This document shows positions 16,883-31,529 of a stretch of DNA of 64,000 bases, in pieces. The position numbers and the translations under genes were made by a program. The stretch spans positions 60,824 to 124,823 of the forward strand of contig JACABD010000001.1 in assembly GCA_013377075.1 (NCBI GenBank). The letters run 5' to 3'. Origin of the DNA: Geobacteraceae bacterium. GTDB taxonomy: Bacteria > Desulfobacterota > Desulfuromonadia > Geobacterales > DSM-12255. A model generated the notes under the pieces. It searched no databases and was not told the DNA's origin. It worked only from the letters and a program-made list of their open reading frames with translations. The number at the start of each line of letters is the position of its first letter. The first letter of the stretch is position 1.

Positions 16883-19800
16883 ATGGCTTATTCAATAGCT
16901 AACAACCCACTACTCCGTAAGAACTTTGCTAAAATCAAGAAGATCATCGATATACCCAACCTGATCGACATTCAGAAAAACTCCTACAAAAGATTTCTAC
17001 AACTCGACCTCCCTGCTGAAACAAGAAAGAACATAGGTCTTGAGTCTGTATTCCGCAGTGTATTCCCTATTAAGGATTTCAGTGAAGTCTCTTCTCTTGA
17101 GTACGTATCCTACTCACTTGGTATCCCCAAGTATGATGTTGAGGAGTGTCACCAGAGAGGGATGACATACGCTGCGCCAATGAAGGTTAAGGTCCGTCTG
17201 GTCGTCTGGGATGTTAACAAGGAGACTGATCTCCGCTCCATCAAAGATATCAAGGAGCAGGAAGTCTATTTCGGCGAAATCCCGCTTATGACCGAGAACG
17301 GTACATTTATCATAAATGGTACGGAGCGCGTTATTGTCAGCCAGCTTCACCGCTCTCCGGGTGTTTTCTACGACCATGACAAAGGCAAGACCCATTCAAG
17401 TGGAAAAGTCCTCTATTCAGCCAGAGTAATACCGTATCGCGGTTCATGGCTTGATTTCGAGTTTGATCATAAAGATATACTTTTTGTACGTATCGACAGG
17501 CGCCGCAAGATGCCTGCTACCGTACTTCTTAAAGCACTTGGCTACTCCCTTGAGGAGCTTCTTAACTACTACTACAAAAGTGAAGAGATTGTCATTGAAG
17601 GCGAACTCATCTCAAAGGTTGCCGATCCTGAGCTTCTGGCAAACCAGAAGAGCACCGCAGATATATACAATCCTGCTACAGGCGAGGTCATTGTAAAGGC
17701 AAACCGCAAGTTTACAAAGGCTGCGATTCGCAAAATGCAGGAAAATGACATCAAGTTCATCCCTGTAACAGAAGAAGAGATTGTCGGCAAGTTCTCATGC
17801 CATGATGTAGTCGATCCTGCTACCGGTGAAGTAATTATCGAGTGCAACGAAGAGGTCACCTCCTCAAAACTCATTGATGTAAAGGTCAGGGGGATTAACT
17901 CACTCAAACTGCTTTATATCGATAACCTCTACTCCACCGCATCCTTCAGGGAGACGCTTCTTGCTGACAAGATGAACTCCACTGAAGATGCTCTTATCGA
18001 GATTTACAGACGTCTTCGTCCCGGTGATCCACCTACCATCAAGAGTGCTGTTGCCATGTTCGGTAACCTTTTCTTTAATCCGGAAAGATACGATCTGTCT
18101 ACTGTAGGACGACTCAAGCTGAATTATAAACTCGGTCTTGCAACTCCGCTTGACTGCCAGATACTGACAAAAGATGACATCCTCGAAGTAGTTCGCTACC
18201 TTATCGACCTTAAAAACGGCAAAGGCAACATTGATGATATCGATCATCTTGGCAATCGTCGTGTGAGGGCCGTAGGTGAGCTTCTTGAGAACCAGTACAG
18301 AATCGGTCTTGTAAGAATGGAGAGAGCGATCAAGGAGAGAATGAGTCTTCAGGAAGTTGAAAACCTGATGCCTCACGATCTTATAAACTCCAAACCGGTA
18401 TCTGCAGTTGTCAAAGAGTTCTTCGGATCTTCTCAGCTATCGCAGTTCATGGATCAGACAAACCCGCTTTCAGAGGTTACCCACAAACGTCGTCTTTCGG
18501 CTCTTGGACCTGGTGGTCTGACAAGAGAGCGTGCCGGATTCGAAGTTCGTGACGTCCATCCGACACATTATGGCCGTGTATGCCCTATTGAAACACCTGA
18601 GGGGCCGAACATCGGTCTTATCGCATCACTTTCTACGTATGCCCGTATTAATGAGCACGGTTTTGTTGAGACTCCATACAGGCTTGTTAAAGAGGGTAAG
18701 GTCACAAGCGAAGTCAAGTTCTTCTCTGCCCTTGAGGAAGAGGGACTTGCAATTGCCCAGGCAAATGCCGATATGGACAAGGATGACTGTCTTATAAATG
18801 ACTACGTATCTGCCAGAAAATCCGGTGAATACGTGCTTGTCGAGCGTGCCGAAATCGAACTGATGGAAGTTGCTCCAATGCAGCTTGTTTCTGTTGCTGC
18901 ATCTCTCATCCCTTTCCTTGAAAATGACGACGCCAACCGTGCTCTAATGGGTTCGAACATGCAGCGTCAGGCAGTTCCGCTTCTTAAAGCTGACTCTCCT
19001 TTGATAGGTACAGGAATGGAGAGGGTTGTTGCCCGAGATTCCGGCGTTTCAGTGGTTGCAAGGCATGACGGTGTTGTTGAGTCTGTTGATGCGTCGCGAA
19101 TTGTTGTCAAGATTGACGATAATGAATACGACGAGAGCGGCACCGGTGTTGATATTTACAACCTGATCAAGTTCGCCCGGTCCAATCAGAATACCTGTAT
19201 GAATCAGCGTCCAGTTGTAAAGACCGGTGACAAGGTTAAGCGCAGTGACGTAATTGCTGACGGCCCGTCAACTGACATGGGTGAGCTTGCACTCGGTCAA
19301 AACGTTGTAGTTGCTTTCATGCCATGGGGCGGTTGCAACTTCGAGGACTCGATTCTTATCTCGGAGCGCCTTGTAAAAGATGACCGTTATACTTCTATAC
19401 ATATTGAAGAGTTTGAGTGTGTTGCAAGGGATACCAAGCTCGGCAAGGAAGAGATTACCTCTGATATCCCGAATCTTGGTGAAGAGACTCTGAAGGATCT
19501 CGATGAGTCCGGTATCATCAGGATCGGTGCCGAGGTAAAACCTGGCGATATCCTTGTTGGTAAAATAACTCCGAAAGGTGAGACACAGCTTTCTCCTGAA
19601 GAAAAACTTCTTCGCGCCATTTTCGGTGAAAAGGCAGGAGATGTTCGTGATACTTCCCAGCGCGTCCCGCCGGGTGTCGAAGGGACTGTAATAGGAGCAA
19701 AAATATTCTCCCGCAAAGGGGCTGACAAAGATAGTCGTACAGAGGCTATCGAGAAAGCAGAAGAAGAAAAGCTCCGTAAGGACGAACAGGACGAGATTCG

Positions 19801-20995
19801 TATTATCCGCACATCGGCCACTGACAACCTTCGCAGACTTCTTTCCGGAAAAATCTCCGCAGTCAAGGTTGAAGGGAAGGATGCCAAGGTCATTATTCCA
19901 AAGGGCAAGCCGATTACGGAAGAGGCCCTTTCAATGATCCCTGTTGATAGATGGGATCAGATCTCCGTTGAAGGTGACGAGAGTATTGAGGAGCGAGTCG
20001 CAGAAATTCTGGGCAAGCTTCATCAGAAGATTGACCTTATCAAGTATGTCTTTGACGACAAGGTACAGAAACTCAAGCGTGGAGATGATCTTCCTCCAGG
20101 CGTCATCAAGATGGTAAAGGTTTACATCGCCATCAAGCGGAAGCTTCAGGTCGGTGACAAGATGGCCGGTCGTCATGGTAACAAGGGTGTAGTTTCACGA
20201 ATACTCCCTGAAGAGGATATGCCGTACATGGAGGATGGACGTCCCGTTGAGATCGTTCTTAATCCGCTCGGTGTTCCTTCACGTATGAACGTCGGTCAGA
20301 TTCTGGAGACTCATCTCGGGTGGGCTGCAAAAGGGATCGGCTGGAAAATAGAAGAGCTGCTTCAAAAGGCTTCATCAGAACCGGCTCTTCGTAAATATCT
20401 GAAAGATGTTTACGATGACCAGGATATGAGCAAGTTCATCGATGGTATGGAAGAGGATGAACTCAGGCTGACAGCAAAGCGTCTACAACGTGGTGTTCCG
20501 CTTGCCTCTCCTGTTTTCGAGGGAGCTTCGGAAGAGCAGATTCACAAGATGCTCAGGCATGCAGGTTTTGATGAATCAGCGCAGGTATCGCTCTTTGACG
20601 GCAAGACCGGTGATCAGTTCAGGCATAAGGTCACTGTCGGTGTTATGTACGTTCTCAAACTACACCATTTGGTCGATGACAAGATTCATGCCCGCTCAAT
20701 AGGTCCTTACAGTCTTGTTACACAGCAGCCATTGGGTGGAAAAGCCCAGTTCGGTGGTCAGAGGCTGGGAGAGATGGAGGTCTGGGCAATGGAGGCATAT
20801 GGCGCAGCCTATGCACTTCAGGAGTTTTTGACCGTCAAGTCCGATGACGTAGCCGGAAGAACACGTATGTACGAGGCTATTGTCAAAGGGAAGCACACAC
20901 TTGAGCCGGGTCTCCCAGAGTCTTTTAACGTACTCATAAAAGAACTTCAGTCGCTTTGTCTGGATGTAGAACTTCTTGAGAATGACGAAGAGTAG
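16883..20995 (+). CDS. rpoB: RNA polymerase subunit beta
   Basis: A protein of 1370 residues forming one jaw of RNA polymerase. The rifampicin-binding region around [18 protein letters not shown] and [13 protein letters not shown] is fully wild type in the usual resistance positions. Downstream are [31 protein letters not shown], and [11 protein letters not shown], which contributes to the active site. It begins after a GAAGGAG site and is followed 74 bases later by rpoC. Confidence 0.99.
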   Translation: MAYSIANNPLLRKNFAKIKKIIDIPNLIDIQKNSYKRFLQLDLPAETRKNIGLESVFRSVFPIKDFSEVSSLEYVSYSLGIPKYDVEECHQRGMTYAAPMKVKVRLVVWDVNKETDLRSIKDIKEQEVYFGEIPLMTENGTFIINGTERVIVSQLHRSPGVFYDHDKGKTHSSGKVLYSARVIPYRGSWLDFEFDHKDILFVRIDRRRKMPATVLLKALGYSLEELLNYYYKSEEIVIEGELISKVADPELLANQKSTADIYNPATGEVIVKANRKFTKAAIRKMQENDIKFIPVTEEEIVGKFSCHDVVDPATGEVIIECNEEVTSSKLIDVKVRGINSLKLLYIDNLYSTASFRETLLADKMNSTEDALIEIYRRLRPGDPPTIKSAVAMFGNLFFNPERYDLSTVGRLKLNYKLGLATPLDCQILTKDDILEVVRYLIDLKNGKGNIDDIDHLGNRRVRAVGELLENQYRIGLVRMERAIKERMSLQEVENLMPHDLINSKPVSAVVKEFFGSSQLSQFMDQTNPLSEVTHKRRLSALGPGGLTRERAGFEVRDVHPTHYGRVCPIETPEGPNIGLIASLSTYARINEHGFVETPYRLVKEGKVTSEVKFFSALEEEGLAIAQANADMDKDDCLINDYVSARKSGEYVLVERAEIELMEVAPMQLVSVAASLIPFLENDDANRALMGSNMQRQAVPLLKADSPLIGTGMERVVARDSGVSVVARHDGVVESVDASRIVVKIDDNEYDESGTGVDIYNLIKFARSNQNTCMNQRPVVKTGDKVKRSDVIADGPSTDMGELALGQNVVVAFMPWGGCNFEDSILISERLVKDDRYTSIHIEEFECVARDTKLGKEEITSDIPNLGEETLKDLDESGIIRIGAEVKPGDILVGKITPKGETQLSPEEKLLRAIFGEKAGDVRDTSQRVPPGVEGTVIGAKIFSRKGADKDSRTEAIEKAEEEKLRKDEQDEIRIIRTSATDNLRRLLSGKISAVKVEGKDAKVIIPKGKPITEEALSMIPVDRWDQISVEGDESIEERVAEILGKLHQKIDLIKYVFDDKVQKLKRGDDLPPGVIKMVKVYIAIKRKLQVGDKMAGRHGNKGVVSRILPEEDMPYMEDGRPVEIVLNPLGVPSRMNVGQILETHLGWAAKGIGWKIEELLQKASSEPALRKYLKDVYDDQDMSKFIDGMEEDELRLTAKRLQRGVPLASPVFEGASEEQIHKMLRHAGFDESAQVSLFDGKTGDQFRHKVTVGVMYVLKLHHLVDDKIHARSIGPYSLVTQQPLGGKAQFGGQRLGEMEVWAMEAYGAAYALQEFLTVKSDDVAGRTRMYEAIVKGKHTLEPGLPESFNVLIKELQSLCLDVELLENDEE

Positions 20996-21069
20996 TTTTT
21001 AAACAAGATAAGCTTTTAACAGCTTTAAAAATAATTTCAGTTACTCCTAAAAACAGGGAGGATATAGCA

Positions 21070-24000
21070 TTGGAAGACATATTTAATTTTTACGAAAAAC
21101 CTAAGGATCCGCTTCATTTCTCATCAATCAGGATTTCCATTTCCTCACCGGAAAAGATCCGGGAGCGTTCTTTCGGTGAGGTAAAGAAGCCTGAGACGAT
21201 TAATTACCGTACTTTCAAGCCGGAGCGTGACGGACTTTTCTGCGCCAAGATATTTGGCCCAACAAAAGATTACGAATGCAACTGCGGTAAATACAAGCGG
21301 ATGAAACATCGCGGTATCGTCTGCGAAAAGTGTGGAGTTGAAGTTATTCCTTCAAAGGTAAGACGTGAGCGTCTAGGGCATATAGATCTAGCAACCCCGG
21401 TTGCACATATATGGTTTTTGAAATCACTTCCTTCCAGAATCGGTAACCTGCTTGACATGACTCTCAAGGATCTTGAGAAAGTCCTTTATTTTGAGGCTTA
21501 CGCAGTCACTGATCCAAAAAATACCAGCTTTGAACTTTCCGAGGCTCTTACGGAAGATCAGTATCAGAAAGCTCAGGAAGAGTACCCCGGCGGATTTGAA
21601 GCCGGCATGGGTGCTGCTGCGATCCGCGAGTGCCTTAAAGCTCTTGATCTTGACTCACTTGCCGAGACACTTAGGGTTGAGATGGTTGAGGCAACCAGCG
21701 AGGCAAAGAAAAAGAAGACTGCCAAGAGACTTAAAGTCGTTGAGGCATTTAAGGCATCTGGAAACAAGCCAGAATGGATGATCCTTGAGTGTATCCCCGT
21801 GCTTCCACCTGAACTTCGCCCACTCGTTCCTCTTGACGGTGGCCGCTTTGCAACTTCCGATTTGAACGACCTTTACCGCCGTGTAATCAACCGCAACAAC
21901 AGGTTGAAGCGTCTTATGGAGCTACAGGCACCTGAAGTTATCATCCGGAACGAGAAACGTATGCTTCAGGAGGCGGTTGATGCACTCTTTGACAACGGCC
22001 GTCGTGGCCGTGCAATTGCCGGTCCTAACAAGCGTCCACTCAAATCACTTTCTGATATGCTTAAAGGAAAGTCAGGCCGTTTCCGTCAGAACCTTCTCGG
22101 AAAGCGTGTTGACTACTCCGGTCGTTCCGTTATTGTAGTTGGCCCGGAACTCAGACTCCACCAGTGCGGACTGCCAAAGAAAATGGCACTTGAGCTCTTT
22201 AAGCCATTCATCTACAACAAGCTCGAAGAACGCGGCTATGTAACTACTATAAAAAGTGCTAAAAAGATGGTCGAAAAAGAGCGTCCAGAAGTTTGGGATG
22301 TTCTTGAAGAGGTTATTAAAGAGCACCCCGTTCTTCTAAACCGTGCACCGACACTTCACCGCCTCGGTATTCAGGCGTTCGAGCCGGTTCTTATAGAAGG
22401 AAAGGCTATTCAGCTTCATCCTCTTGTCTGTACCGCGTTCAACGCTGACTTTGACGGTGACCAGATGGCAGTCCATCTACCCCTCTCAGTCGAGAGCCAG
22501 GTAGAGGCACGTGTACTGATGATGTCCACAAACAACATTCTTTCGCCTGCCCATGGCAAGCCTATTATCGTCCCTTCACAGGATATGGTTCTCGGTACGT
22601 ACCATATGACAAGGGATCGTGAATTTGAACCGATTATGGATCCGAAAACAAGGCAGCCTGCCATTGATCCGGAATCCGGGCATATCAGGTGGAGAAAAGT
22701 CAAGGGGTCCGGTCATATTTTCTCTTCTCCGGAGGAGGTCAGGATTGCTTTTGACGCTCGTGAAGTCGATCTTCAGGCTCCAATAGAAGTCAGGATGAAG
22801 AACTTCAGTGACAGTGATGAAAAACCACAGAGAATAACAACAACTGTCGGACGTGTTATCCTTAGGGAGATTCTCCCTCCGCAGGTTCCTTTCAGTGCCA
22901 TTAATAAGGTTATGTCAAAGAAGGAGCTCTCCAACCTTGTTGATACTTGTTACCGTCTTGCAGGGAACAAGGAGACTGTAATCCTTGCAGACAGACTTAA
23001 GGAGATCGGTTTCCGCTACTCCACCCTTGCCGGTATCTCCATATGCATTAATGATATGGTTATTCCTGAAGGAAAGTCTGCAATCATTGAGCGCGGTAAT
23101 GACGAGGTGAAAGAGATTCAAAACCAGTATACAGAAGGTCTGATTACCGATGGTGAGCGCTATAACAAGGTAATTGACATCTGGGCAAAGTCAACTGAGG
23201 ACATCGCCACAGAGATGCTTCTCAACCTCTCTCGTGAGTCCGGAATTACCGATGACGGTCAGATTCATACTGCCAACTCTTTCAACGCGATACATATGAT
23301 GGCCGATTCCGGCGCACGGGGTTCTGCTCAGCAGATACGCCAGCTTGCCGGTATGCGGGGCCTTATGGCCAAGCCTTCAGGCGAAATCATCGAGACTCCT
23401 ATTACTGCAAACTTCCGTGAAGGTTTGACTGTTCTTCAGTACTTCATCTCCACACACGGAGCGCGGAAAGGTCTTGCCGATACTGCTCTTAAGACAGCAA
23501 ACTCCGGATACCTCACAAGAAGGCTTGTTGACGTTGCTCAGGATGCAATCATCACCGAGACAGACTGCGGTACGATGGACGGCCTTGTGGTTGCCGCCCT
23601 TACAGAGGGTGGAGAGATAATCGAGCATATAGGTGACCGTATTCTTGGTCGTGTAACACTAGACGATATTCTTGACCCGGTAACAGGTGATGTACTTGTA
23701 CCAGCTAATACCGATATTGATGAAACTTTTGTAACAAGGATTGAAGAGGCCGGCCTAGAGAAGGTGAAAATACGCTCTGTTCTTACCTGCGAGAGCAGAA
23801 GGGGTATCTGTGCGATGTGCTACGGTCGGGATCTGGCACGTGGACACCTTGTAAATATGGGTGAGGCCGTTGGTGTAATCGCGGCCCAGTCGATCGGTGA
23901 GCCTGGAACACAGCTTACTATGCGTACCTTCCATATCGGTGGTACCGCATCAAGGCGTGCTGAGCAGACTTCGCTCGAATCAAGAAATGATGGTACTGTA

Positions 24001-25269
24001 AAATATATCAACATCAACAGTGTTGTTAATGCCGATGGTCACCATGTTGTCATGAATCGTAATGGTGAAATAGCAATTGCAGATGAAACAGGTCGTGAGA
24101 GGGAGAGATACTCCGTTCTTTATGGTGCCAAGATTAAAGCTGCTCCAGGCGCTGTTGTTAAGGCTGGAGAGGCTCTTGCTGAATGGGACCCGTTCTCAAT
24201 GCCTATACTTACCGAGGTTTCTGGTAAGGTAAAGTTCGGTGATATTATCGAGTCCGTTACCATGGAAGAGCAGCTTGACGAAGTAACCGGTCTATCTAGA
24301 AAAGTAATTATTGAGTCCAAGGATCCGGACAAGCGCCCAAGAATTGCAATCAAGGACGCCTCAACAGATGGCGGTGGCACTATCGGCAGATATTTCCTCC
24401 CGGTCGGAGCTATAATCTCTGTTGTAGATGATGCCGTACTCAATGCCGGTGATATTATTGCCAAAATGACTCGTGAAACTACCAAAACAAAGGATATTAC
24501 CGGTGGTCTCCCAAGGGTTGCAGAACTCTTCGAAGCAAGAAAACCGAAGGATTTTGCGGTTATTTCTGAAATTGACGGTGTAGTGTCATTCGGAAAGGAT
24601 GCAAAAGGTAAGAGAAAGGTGGTCGTAAAGCCTGATGTAGGAGAAGAAAAAGAGTATCTGATCCCCAAGGGCAAGCATATCAGTGTACATGACGGAGATC
24701 ATGTCAGCGCCGGTGAAGCTCTTATGGACGGTTCGTCCAATCCGCACGATATTCTTCGTGTTCTTGGGCAAAAAGCGCTTGCCAAGTACCTTGTTGACGA
24801 GGTACAGGAAGTTTACCGCCTCCAGGGCGTAAAGATCAATGACAAGCATATAGAGACTATTGTTCGTCAGATGCTACGTCGTGTAAAGATTAAGGAGGTT
24901 GGTGACACCAATCTTCTTATAGATGATCAGGTCGAAAGATATATTTTCGAGGATGAAAACGAGAAAGTATTCGAAAAGGGTGGTAAACCTGCAATTGCAG
25001 AGCCGTTGCTTCTAGGCATAACCAAGGCATCCCTGTCGACGGAATCATTTATTTCAGCCGCTTCTTTCCAAGAGACAACAAAGGTGTTGACACAGGCCGC
25101 AATTGAGGGTAAAGTCGACAGTCTTCGCGGTTTGAAAGAGAACGTCATAATGGGACGGCTGATCCCTGCTGGAACTGGGATATCGCGTTATCGCTCTCTG
25201 AGGGTTATTGCTGACGAGCCTGCAAGGCTCGAACTTGCACCACCTGAAGAGTCTGTACCGATCGGGTAA
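21070..25269 (+). CDS. rpoC: RNA polymerase subunit beta prime
   Basis: A protein of 1399 residues that carries the catalytic site. The N-terminal zinc ribbon ([20 protein letters not shown], about 70-90, CxC..CxxC), the catalytic [12 protein letters not shown] with three aspartates (about 458-469) and the second zinc site ([13 protein letters not shown], about 900) are all intact. The start is TTG at 21070 behind GGGAGGATATAGCA. It closes the rpl-rpo block, and a new promoter lies just after it. Confidence 0.99.
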   Translation: MEDIFNFYEKPKDPLHFSSIRISISSPEKIRERSFGEVKKPETINYRTFKPERDGLFCAKIFGPTKDYECNCGKYKRMKHRGIVCEKCGVEVIPSKVRRERLGHIDLATPVAHIWFLKSLPSRIGNLLDMTLKDLEKVLYFEAYAVTDPKNTSFELSEALTEDQYQKAQEEYPGGFEAGMGAAAIRECLKALDLDSLAETLRVEMVEATSEAKKKKTAKRLKVVEAFKASGNKPEWMILECIPVLPPELRPLVPLDGGRFATSDLNDLYRRVINRNNRLKRLMELQAPEVIIRNEKRMLQEAVDALFDNGRRGRAIAGPNKRPLKSLSDMLKGKSGRFRQNLLGKRVDYSGRSVIVVGPELRLHQCGLPKKMALELFKPFIYNKLEERGYVTTIKSAKKMVEKERPEVWDVLEEVIKEHPVLLNRAPTLHRLGIQAFEPVLIEGKAIQLHPLVCTAFNADFDGDQMAVHLPLSVESQVEARVLMMSTNNILSPAHGKPIIVPSQDMVLGTYHMTRDREFEPIMDPKTRQPAIDPESGHIRWRKVKGSGHIFSSPEEVRIAFDAREVDLQAPIEVRMKNFSDSDEKPQRITTTVGRVILREILPPQVPFSAINKVMSKKELSNLVDTCYRLAGNKETVILADRLKEIGFRYSTLAGISICINDMVIPEGKSAIIERGNDEVKEIQNQYTEGLITDGERYNKVIDIWAKSTEDIATEMLLNLSRESGITDDGQIHTANSFNAIHMMADSGARGSAQQIRQLAGMRGLMAKPSGEIIETPITANFREGLTVLQYFISTHGARKGLADTALKTANSGYLTRRLVDVAQDAIITETDCGTMDGLVVAALTEGGEIIEHIGDRILGRVTLDDILDPVTGDVLVPANTDIDETFVTRIEEAGLEKVKIRSVLTCESRRGICAMCYGRDLARGHLVNMGEAVGVIAAQSIGEPGTQLTMRTFHIGGTASRRAEQTSLESRNDGTVKYININSVVNADGHHVVMNRNGEIAIADETGRERERYSVLYGAKIKAAPGAVVKAGEALAEWDPFSMPILTEVSGKVKFGDIIESVTMEEQLDEVTGLSRKVIIESKDPDKRPRIAIKDASTDGGGTIGRYFLPVGAIISVVDDAVLNAGDIIAKMTRETTKTKDITGGLPRVAELFEARKPKDFAVISEIDGVVSFGKDAKGKRKVVVKPDVGEEKEYLIPKGKHISVHDGDHVSAGEALMDGSSNPHDILRVLGQKALAKYLVDEVQEVYRLQGVKINDKHIETIVRQMLRRVKIKEVGDTNLLIDDQVERYIFEDENEKVFEKGGKPAIAEPLLLGITKASLSTESFISAASFQETTKVLTQAAIEGKVDSLRGLKENVIMGRLIPAGTGISRYRSLRVIADEPARLELAPPEESVPIG

Positions 25270-25299
25270 TTCACCCGGCCATCATTGTGAAAAAATATC

Positions 25300-25328
25300 T
25301 TGACAGGTAATATAATAGTTGTTATGTT
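25300..25328 (+). promoter_or_regulatory. Promoter of the rpsL-rpsG-fusA-tuf operon
   Basis: TTGACA (25300-25305), a 17-base spacer and TATGTT (25323-25328) form a near-consensus sigma70 promoter in the 112-base gap after rpoC. A short leader of about 45 bases then precedes rpsL. Confidence 0.8.
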
Positions 25329-25381
25329 CGTCGCTTCGCACGTAATTGCGGGGTATGAACATTCAGCAGGAGAGTCAGTTA

Positions 25382-25753
25382 ATGCCAACAATTAATCAGC
25401 TTATACGCCAGGGTAGAGAAAGTAAGAGAGACAAGTCAACTGCGCCTGCTCTCAAATGTTGTCCGCAAAAAAGAGGCGTTTGTACCAGGGTTTATACTAC
25501 AACTCCTAAGAAGCCAAACTCTGCGCTTAGAAAAGTTGCACGGGTTCGTCTCACAAACGGGATTGAAGTTACATCATACATTCCCGGTGTTGGCCACAAT
25601 CTTCAGGAGCATTCAGTTGTTCTGATTCGTGGCGGCAGGGTTAAAGACCTTCCGGGTGTTCGTTACCACATTGTTCGAGGGACTCTTGACTCTGTTGGTG
25701 TAAAAGGTCGTCTCCAGAGTCGTTCTAAGTACGGCGCAAAACGTCCCAAGTAA
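25382..25753 (+). CDS. rpsL: Ribosomal protein uS12
   Basis: A protein of 123 residues at the decoding centre. It has the conserved [17 protein letters not shown] loop with the lysine altered in streptomycin resistance (wild type here) and [14 protein letters not shown], where a methylthio-aspartate may be formed. The frame opens at 25346, but MPTINQLIR at 25382 with AGGAGAG upstream is the true start. Confidence 0.98.
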   Translation: MPTINQLIRQGRESKRDKSTAPALKCCPQKRGVCTRVYTTTPKKPNSALRKVARVRLTNGIEVTSYIPGVGHNLQEHSVVLIRGGRVKDLPGVRYHIVRGTLDSVGVKGRLQSRSKYGAKRPK

Positions 25754-25778
25754 TCTGCAAACTGAGAGGGTTTAGAGT

Positions 25779-26249
25779 ATGCCTAGAAGAAGAGAAGTTG
25801 CAAAGCGTGTGATTCTTCCTGATCCAAAATTTGGTGACCGTACAGTTGCCAAGCTTGTAAATATACTGATGCTTGATGGGAAAAAGAGTACTGCAGAGCG
25901 TGCTCTGTATGATGCCCTCGACCTGGCGTCCGGTCGTCTTAATGACGAGCCTGTAAAGCTGCTCAAAAAAGCTCTTGATAATATCAAGCCGATGTTGGAA
26001 GTGAAGTCGCGTCGGGTTGGTGGTTCAACCTATCAGGTGCCTATTGAGGTTAGAACGGAGCGTCGCATATCGCTAGCAATGAGATGGCTTATTAAGTATG
26101 CCGTTGCTCGTTCAGAAAAGACCATGATGGATAAGCTTGCAGGTGAAATTTCTGATGCTTACAATAATCGTGGTGCTGCTGTCAAAAAACGTGAAGATGT
26201 TCACAAAATGGCAGAGGCAAACAGAGCTTTTGCTCATTATCGCTGGTAG
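25779..26249 (+). CDS. rpsG: Ribosomal protein uS7
   Basis: A protein of 156 residues that nucleates assembly of the small-subunit head. It has [18 protein letters not shown] at the start and [13 protein letters not shown] with the C-terminal [21 protein letters not shown]. It lies 25 bases after rpsL; in other bacteria S7 represses this operon. Confidence 0.98.
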   Translation: MPRRREVAKRVILPDPKFGDRTVAKLVNILMLDGKKSTAERALYDALDLASGRLNDEPVKLLKKALDNIKPMLEVKSRRVGGSTYQVPIEVRTERRISLAMRWLIKYAVARSEKTMMDKLAGEISDAYNNRGAAVKKREDVHKMAEANRAFAHYRW

Positions 26250-26282
26250 TACTAGTAAAGCGTGAATTTTAGGGAGTAAATT

Positions 26283-28358
26283 GTGGCACGTCAGTTTTCG
26301 TTGGCAAAAACTAGAAATATCGGCATCATGGCTCATATCGACGCCGGTAAGACAACTACTACAGAGAGAATTCTTTTCTATACAGGTGTATCTCATAAGA
26401 TCGGAGAGGTTCATGATGGAACCGCAACGATGGACTGGATGGAGCAGGAGCAGGAGCGTGGTATCACAATCACTTCAGCTGCAACAACTTGTACCTGGAA
26501 TGAAAACCGTATTAATATTATAGACACACCGGGTCACGTCGACTTTACTATTGAAGTTGAACGTTCACTTCGTGTACTTGATGGTGCTGTCGCTGTATTC
26601 TGTTCTGTCGGTGGCGTAGAGCCGCAATCAGAGACCGTTTGGCGTCAGGCTGACAAGTACTGTGTACCCAGGATTGCTTTCATAAATAAAATGGACCGTG
26701 TTGGAGCAGATTTCTTTCGCGGCGTCGGTATGATTCGTGACAGGCTCAAAGCAAACCCCGTGCCTATTCAGCTTCCTGTTGGTTCGGAAGAGAATTATAA
26801 GGGTGTAATTGACCTTGTTGAGATGAAAGAAATTATTTGGCTTGACGAAGCTATGGGCGCAAAATACGACGTTTTTGATATTGCTCCAGAGCGTCTTGAT
26901 GAAGCTATCGAGTATCGTGAGAAGATGATAGAAGAGATTTCTAGTCATGACGATGTGCTCATGGAGAAATACCTTAGCGGCGAAGCCCTGAGTAACGACG
27001 AAATTCGCGCTGCAATTCGCAATGCAACTATCGATATCAAAATTTGTCCTGTAATTTGTGGTTCTGCTTTTAAAAACAAGGGTGTTCAGAATCTCCTTGA
27101 TGCTGTAATTGATTACCTCCCTTCACCGCTTGATGTGCCTGCTATTAAGGGTTTAGATAGCAAGGGTCAAGAAGTCGAGCGTAAAGCTTCTGATGCAGAA
27201 CCTTTTTCAGCTCTTGCATTTAAAATCATGACTGATCCGTTTGTTGGCCAACTCTGTTTTTTCCGGGTCTATTCCGGTGTACTGAATGCTGGTTCCTATG
27301 TCTACAATTCGACAAAGGATAAGAAAGAGCGCATCGGTCGTATATTGAAAATGCACGCAAATAAGCGTGAAGAGATTAAAGAGGTTTATGCCGGGGATAT
27401 AGCTGCTGCTGTTGGTCTTAAGTATACAACTACCGGTGATACTCTTTGTCTTGATGATAATTCAGTAATTCTTGAGTCCATAGAGTTCCCAGAACCTGTT
27501 ATCTCCATAGCAATTGAACCTAAAACTAAAGCTGATCAGGAAAAACTTGGTATAAGCCTTTCAAAACTTGCCAGTGAAGACCCGTCTTTCAGGGTTAGAA
27601 CTGACGAGGAGACTGGTCAGACAATTATATCAGGAATGGGTGAGCTTCACCTTGAGATCATTGTTGATCGTCTCATGCGAGAATTCAAAGTTGAGGCAAA
27701 TGTTGGTAAGCCTCAGGTTGCATACCGTGAAACAATTACCAAGAAGGTTAAGGTCGAGGGCAAGTTTGTACGTCAGTCCGGCGGTCGCGGCCAGTATGGT
27801 CACGTTTGGCTTGAGGTTGAGCCGCAGGAACCTGGTAAGGGTTATGAGTTTGTTGATGCAATCAAAGGCGGTGTTGTTCCCCGCGAATATATACCTGCAG
27901 TTGACAAAGGTATTCAAGAGGCAATGGATACCGGTGTAATGGCTGGTTTCCCGGTAGTCGATTTCAAGGTGACTTTGATAGATGGTTCTTACCACGAAGT
28001 TGACTCATCTGAAATGGCATTTAAGATAGCTGGCTCAATGGGTTTCAAAGAGGGCTGTCATAAAGCAGGTCCAGTACTGCTCGAACCGATTATGTCTGTA
28101 GAAGTAGTTGTCCCTGAAGAATACATGGGCGATGTAATTGGTGACTTGAATTCACGCCGTGGCAGAATTATGGGCATGGAGGGGCGTTCAGGAGCACAGG
28201 TAGTCTCTGCAATGGTTCCACTTGCCCAGATGTTCGGTTATGCTACTGATGTTAGATCTGCTACACAAGGTCGTGCGACATACTCCATGACATTCGATCA
28301 TTATGAGCAGGTACCTAAATCAGTTTCAGAAGAGATAATTGCTAAAGTAAAAGGTTAA
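26283..28358 (+). CDS. fusA: Elongation factor G
   Basis: A 691-residue GTPase that drives ribosome translocation. G1 is [14 protein letters not shown] (about 18-31), G3 DTPGHVDF, G4 NKMDR, and domain IV has [12 protein letters not shown] and [13 protein letters not shown]. The start is GTG at 26283 after AGGGAG. It belongs to the rpsL-rpsG-fusA-tuf (str) operon. Confidence 0.98.
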   Translation: MARQFSLAKTRNIGIMAHIDAGKTTTTERILFYTGVSHKIGEVHDGTATMDWMEQEQERGITITSAATTCTWNENRINIIDTPGHVDFTIEVERSLRVLDGAVAVFCSVGGVEPQSETVWRQADKYCVPRIAFINKMDRVGADFFRGVGMIRDRLKANPVPIQLPVGSEENYKGVIDLVEMKEIIWLDEAMGAKYDVFDIAPERLDEAIEYREKMIEEISSHDDVLMEKYLSGEALSNDEIRAAIRNATIDIKICPVICGSAFKNKGVQNLLDAVIDYLPSPLDVPAIKGLDSKGQEVERKASDAEPFSALAFKIMTDPFVGQLCFFRVYSGVLNAGSYVYNSTKDKKERIGRILKMHANKREEIKEVYAGDIAAAVGLKYTTTGDTLCLDDNSVILESIEFPEPVISIAIEPKTKADQEKLGISLSKLASEDPSFRVRTDEETGQTIISGMGELHLEIIVDRLMREFKVEANVGKPQVAYRETITKKVKVEGKFVRQSGGRGQYGHVWLEVEPQEPGKGYEFVDAIKGGVVPREYIPAVDKGIQEAMDTGVMAGFPVVDFKVTLIDGSYHEVDSSEMAFKIAGSMGFKEGCHKAGPVLLEPIMSVEVVVPEEYMGDVIGDLNSRRGRIMGMEGRSGAQVVSAMVPLAQMFGYATDVRSATQGRATYSMTFDHYEQVPKSVSEEIIAKVKG

Positions 28359-28386
28359 TTAATACTTCGTCAGGAGGAATAAGATC

Positions 28387-29577
<1,191 letters not shown>

Positions 29578-29600
29578 ACGATTTAGATAAGAGGAAGTCT

Positions 29601-29909
29601 ATGCAAGCACAGAAGATAAGAATACGTCTGAAGGCCTATGATCACAGGCTTCTTGATCAGTCTGTTACCGAGATAGTTGACACTGCAAAGAGAACTGGCG
29701 CTAGAATTGCTGGTCCAGTACCTCTTCCGACTGTCATCAATAAATACTGTGTACTCCGTGGACCTCACGTTGACAAGAAGTCCCGCGAACAGTTCGAGAT
29801 TCGTACTCATAAGAGACTGATTGATATTCTTGATCCGACTCAACAAACTGTAGACTCTCTTATGAAGCTCGATCTCTCCGCCGGTGTTGATGTTGAAATC
29901 AAGCTCTAA
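29601..29909 (+). CDS. rpsJ: Ribosomal protein uS10
   Basis: A protein of 102 residues, first gene of the S10 cluster. It is also known as NusE in antitermination complexes. It has [24 protein letters not shown] and the [18 protein letters not shown] run. A GAGGAAG site precedes the ATG. No separate promoter is visible between it and tuf, so it may be read from the str promoter. Confidence 0.98.
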   Translation: MQAQKIRIRLKAYDHRLLDQSVTEIVDTAKRTGARIAGPVPLPTVINKYCVLRGPHVDKKSREQFEIRTHKRLIDILDPTQQTVDSLMKLDLSAGVDVEIKL

Positions 29910-29942
29910 CAGACAGACTAACTACGATAGGATTTACTGGCC

Positions 29943-30578
29943 ATGAAGAAGGGAATAATTGGAAAAAAAATAGGAATGACTCAGATCTTTTCTGATGACG
30001 GTGTCCGTATACCGGTAACCGTAGTTCAAGCTGGTCCTTGTGTTGTTCTTCAGAAAAAGTGTACTGAGAAGGACGGGTATTCTGCACTGCAACTAGGCTA
30101 CGGCCAACAGGATACTGCCAGGTCCACCAGACCTGAAATCGGTCACTCTAAAGCTGCCGGAAAGGGTGTTTTCCGCCATCTCAAAGAGTTCAGACTTCAG
30201 GAATGTGATACCTACTCAGTCGGCGATGTAATATCGGCAGAGATATTCTCTCCCGGTGATATTATCGATGTTACCGGTGTAAGTATCGGTAAAGGCTTTC
30301 AGGGTGTAATCAAGCGTTGGGGTTTCAAAGGTGGACGCGCAAGCCATGGTTCTAACTTTCATAGAGCGCCAGGTTCGATCGGTTGTTCTGCTACCCCTTC
30401 AAGAGTTTTTAAAAACAAGAAGATGCCTGGACAACTTGGAAACGAAACCGTAACAGTACAGAAGCTGACAGTTGTCAGAGTTGATGCTGCTGAAAATCTT
30501 GTTCTGATTAAGGGTGCAATCCCAGGAGCAAGAAATGGTATTGTTGTCCTTAAGGACAGCGTTAAGGTCAACGGATAG
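29943..30578 (+). CDS. rplC: Ribosomal protein uL3
   Basis: A protein of 211 residues close to the peptidyl transferase centre. It has [17 protein letters not shown] at the start, [19 protein letters not shown] (long loop) and HRAPGSIGC. It follows rpsJ after 33 bases, as in all S10 clusters. Confidence 0.98.
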   Translation: MKKGIIGKKIGMTQIFSDDGVRIPVTVVQAGPCVVLQKKCTEKDGYSALQLGYGQQDTARSTRPEIGHSKAAGKGVFRHLKEFRLQECDTYSVGDVISAEIFSPGDIIDVTGVSIGKGFQGVIKRWGFKGGRASHGSNFHRAPGSIGCSATPSRVFKNKKMPGQLGNETVTVQKLTVVRVDAAENLVLIKGAIPGARNGIVVLKDSVKVNG

Positions 30579-30601
30579 ATACTCCCTTATTGGAGAAGAT
30601 G

Positions 30602-31225
30602 ATGGCAACAATCGACGTATTTAATCTTGAAAAAGCAAAAGTTGATGAAATGGACCTCTCCGACGAGGTATTTAATACAGAAGTTCGCGAATATCTTATT
30701 CACGAAGCTGTAAAAATTCAACTTGCTAACAGAAGAGCAGGCACTGTTAAGGTGAAAACCAGATCAGAGGTTTCCGGTGGTGGCAGAAAACCGTTCAAAC
30801 AAAAAGGAACCGGTGGCGCCCGTCAAGGTTGTATAAGGGCACCTCATTACCCTGGTGGTGGTGTGGCATTTGGACCACAGCCTAAAATCTATAACCTTTC
30901 CATGAACAAGAAGGCCAGGAAAGCTGCAATCAAGTCAGTGCTATCCCTTTTTTACAAAGGTAACAAGCTGACCGTTGTCAATAACTTTGATCTTGAGTCT
31001 GTTTCAACAAAGTCATTTGTTTCTGTTCTTGACAGATTCGAACTCACAAAGACTCTTCTCGTCATTGATTCGGACAACAAAAACCTTGTCCTATCAGCAC
31101 GAAATATAAAGAATGTTAAAGTTCTTTATGCTGACTCCCTCAATATCTTTGACATGATGAAGTATCAAAATGTCATGATTTCACAGGCTGCTGTAAAGAA
31201 AGTTGAAGGAGCGCTTACTGTATGA
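30602..31225 (+). CDS. rplD: Ribosomal protein uL4
   Basis: A protein of 207 residues that lines the exit tunnel; in gamma-proteobacteria it also represses the S10 operon. It has [21 protein letters not shown] split over the tunnel loop and [21 protein letters not shown]. Starts at 30599 and 30602 are adjacent; GGAG at 30592 favours the second. Its end overlaps the rplW start by four bases. Confidence 0.97.
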   Translation: MATIDVFNLEKAKVDEMDLSDEVFNTEVREYLIHEAVKIQLANRRAGTVKVKTRSEVSGGGRKPFKQKGTGGARQGCIRAPHYPGGGVAFGPQPKIYNLSMNKKARKAAIKSVLSLFYKGNKLTVVNNFDLESVSTKSFVSVLDRFELTKTLLVIDSDNKNLVLSARNIKNVKVLYADSLNIFDMMKYQNVMISQAAVKKVEGALTV

Positions 31226-31506
31226 ATATCTACGACGTAATCAAAAAGCCTCTTATTACAGAGAAGACCACGCTTGCGAAAGATACGAATAATGTAGTTG
31301 CCGTTGTTGTAAGCGGCGACGCTAACAAAATTCAGATCAAACAGGCTGCAGAAAAGCTATTCAAGGTTGATGTCAAAGCGGTTAGAACTATAAACATGGC
31401 AGGCAAGGTCAAGAGAACAGGCAGGAATATCGGTAAGCGCTCTAATTGGAAGAAAGCGTATATCTCCCTGAATGTCGGTAGCAATCTCGACTTCTTTGAA
31501 CTGTAA
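31222..31506 (+). CDS. rplW: Ribosomal protein uL23
   Basis: A protein of 94 residues at the tunnel exit, docking site for signal recognition particle and trigger factor. It starts [17 protein letters not shown] and has [14 protein letters not shown]. The ATG overlaps the TGA of rplD (ATGA), which couples their translation. Confidence 0.98.
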   Translation: MNIYDVIKKPLITEKTTLAKDTNNVVAVVVSGDANKIQIKQAAEKLFKVDVKAVRTINMAGKVKRTGRNIGKRSNWKKAYISLNVGSNLDFFEL

Positions 31507-31529
31507 ACAACTTTCCGGAGTAATCAGTC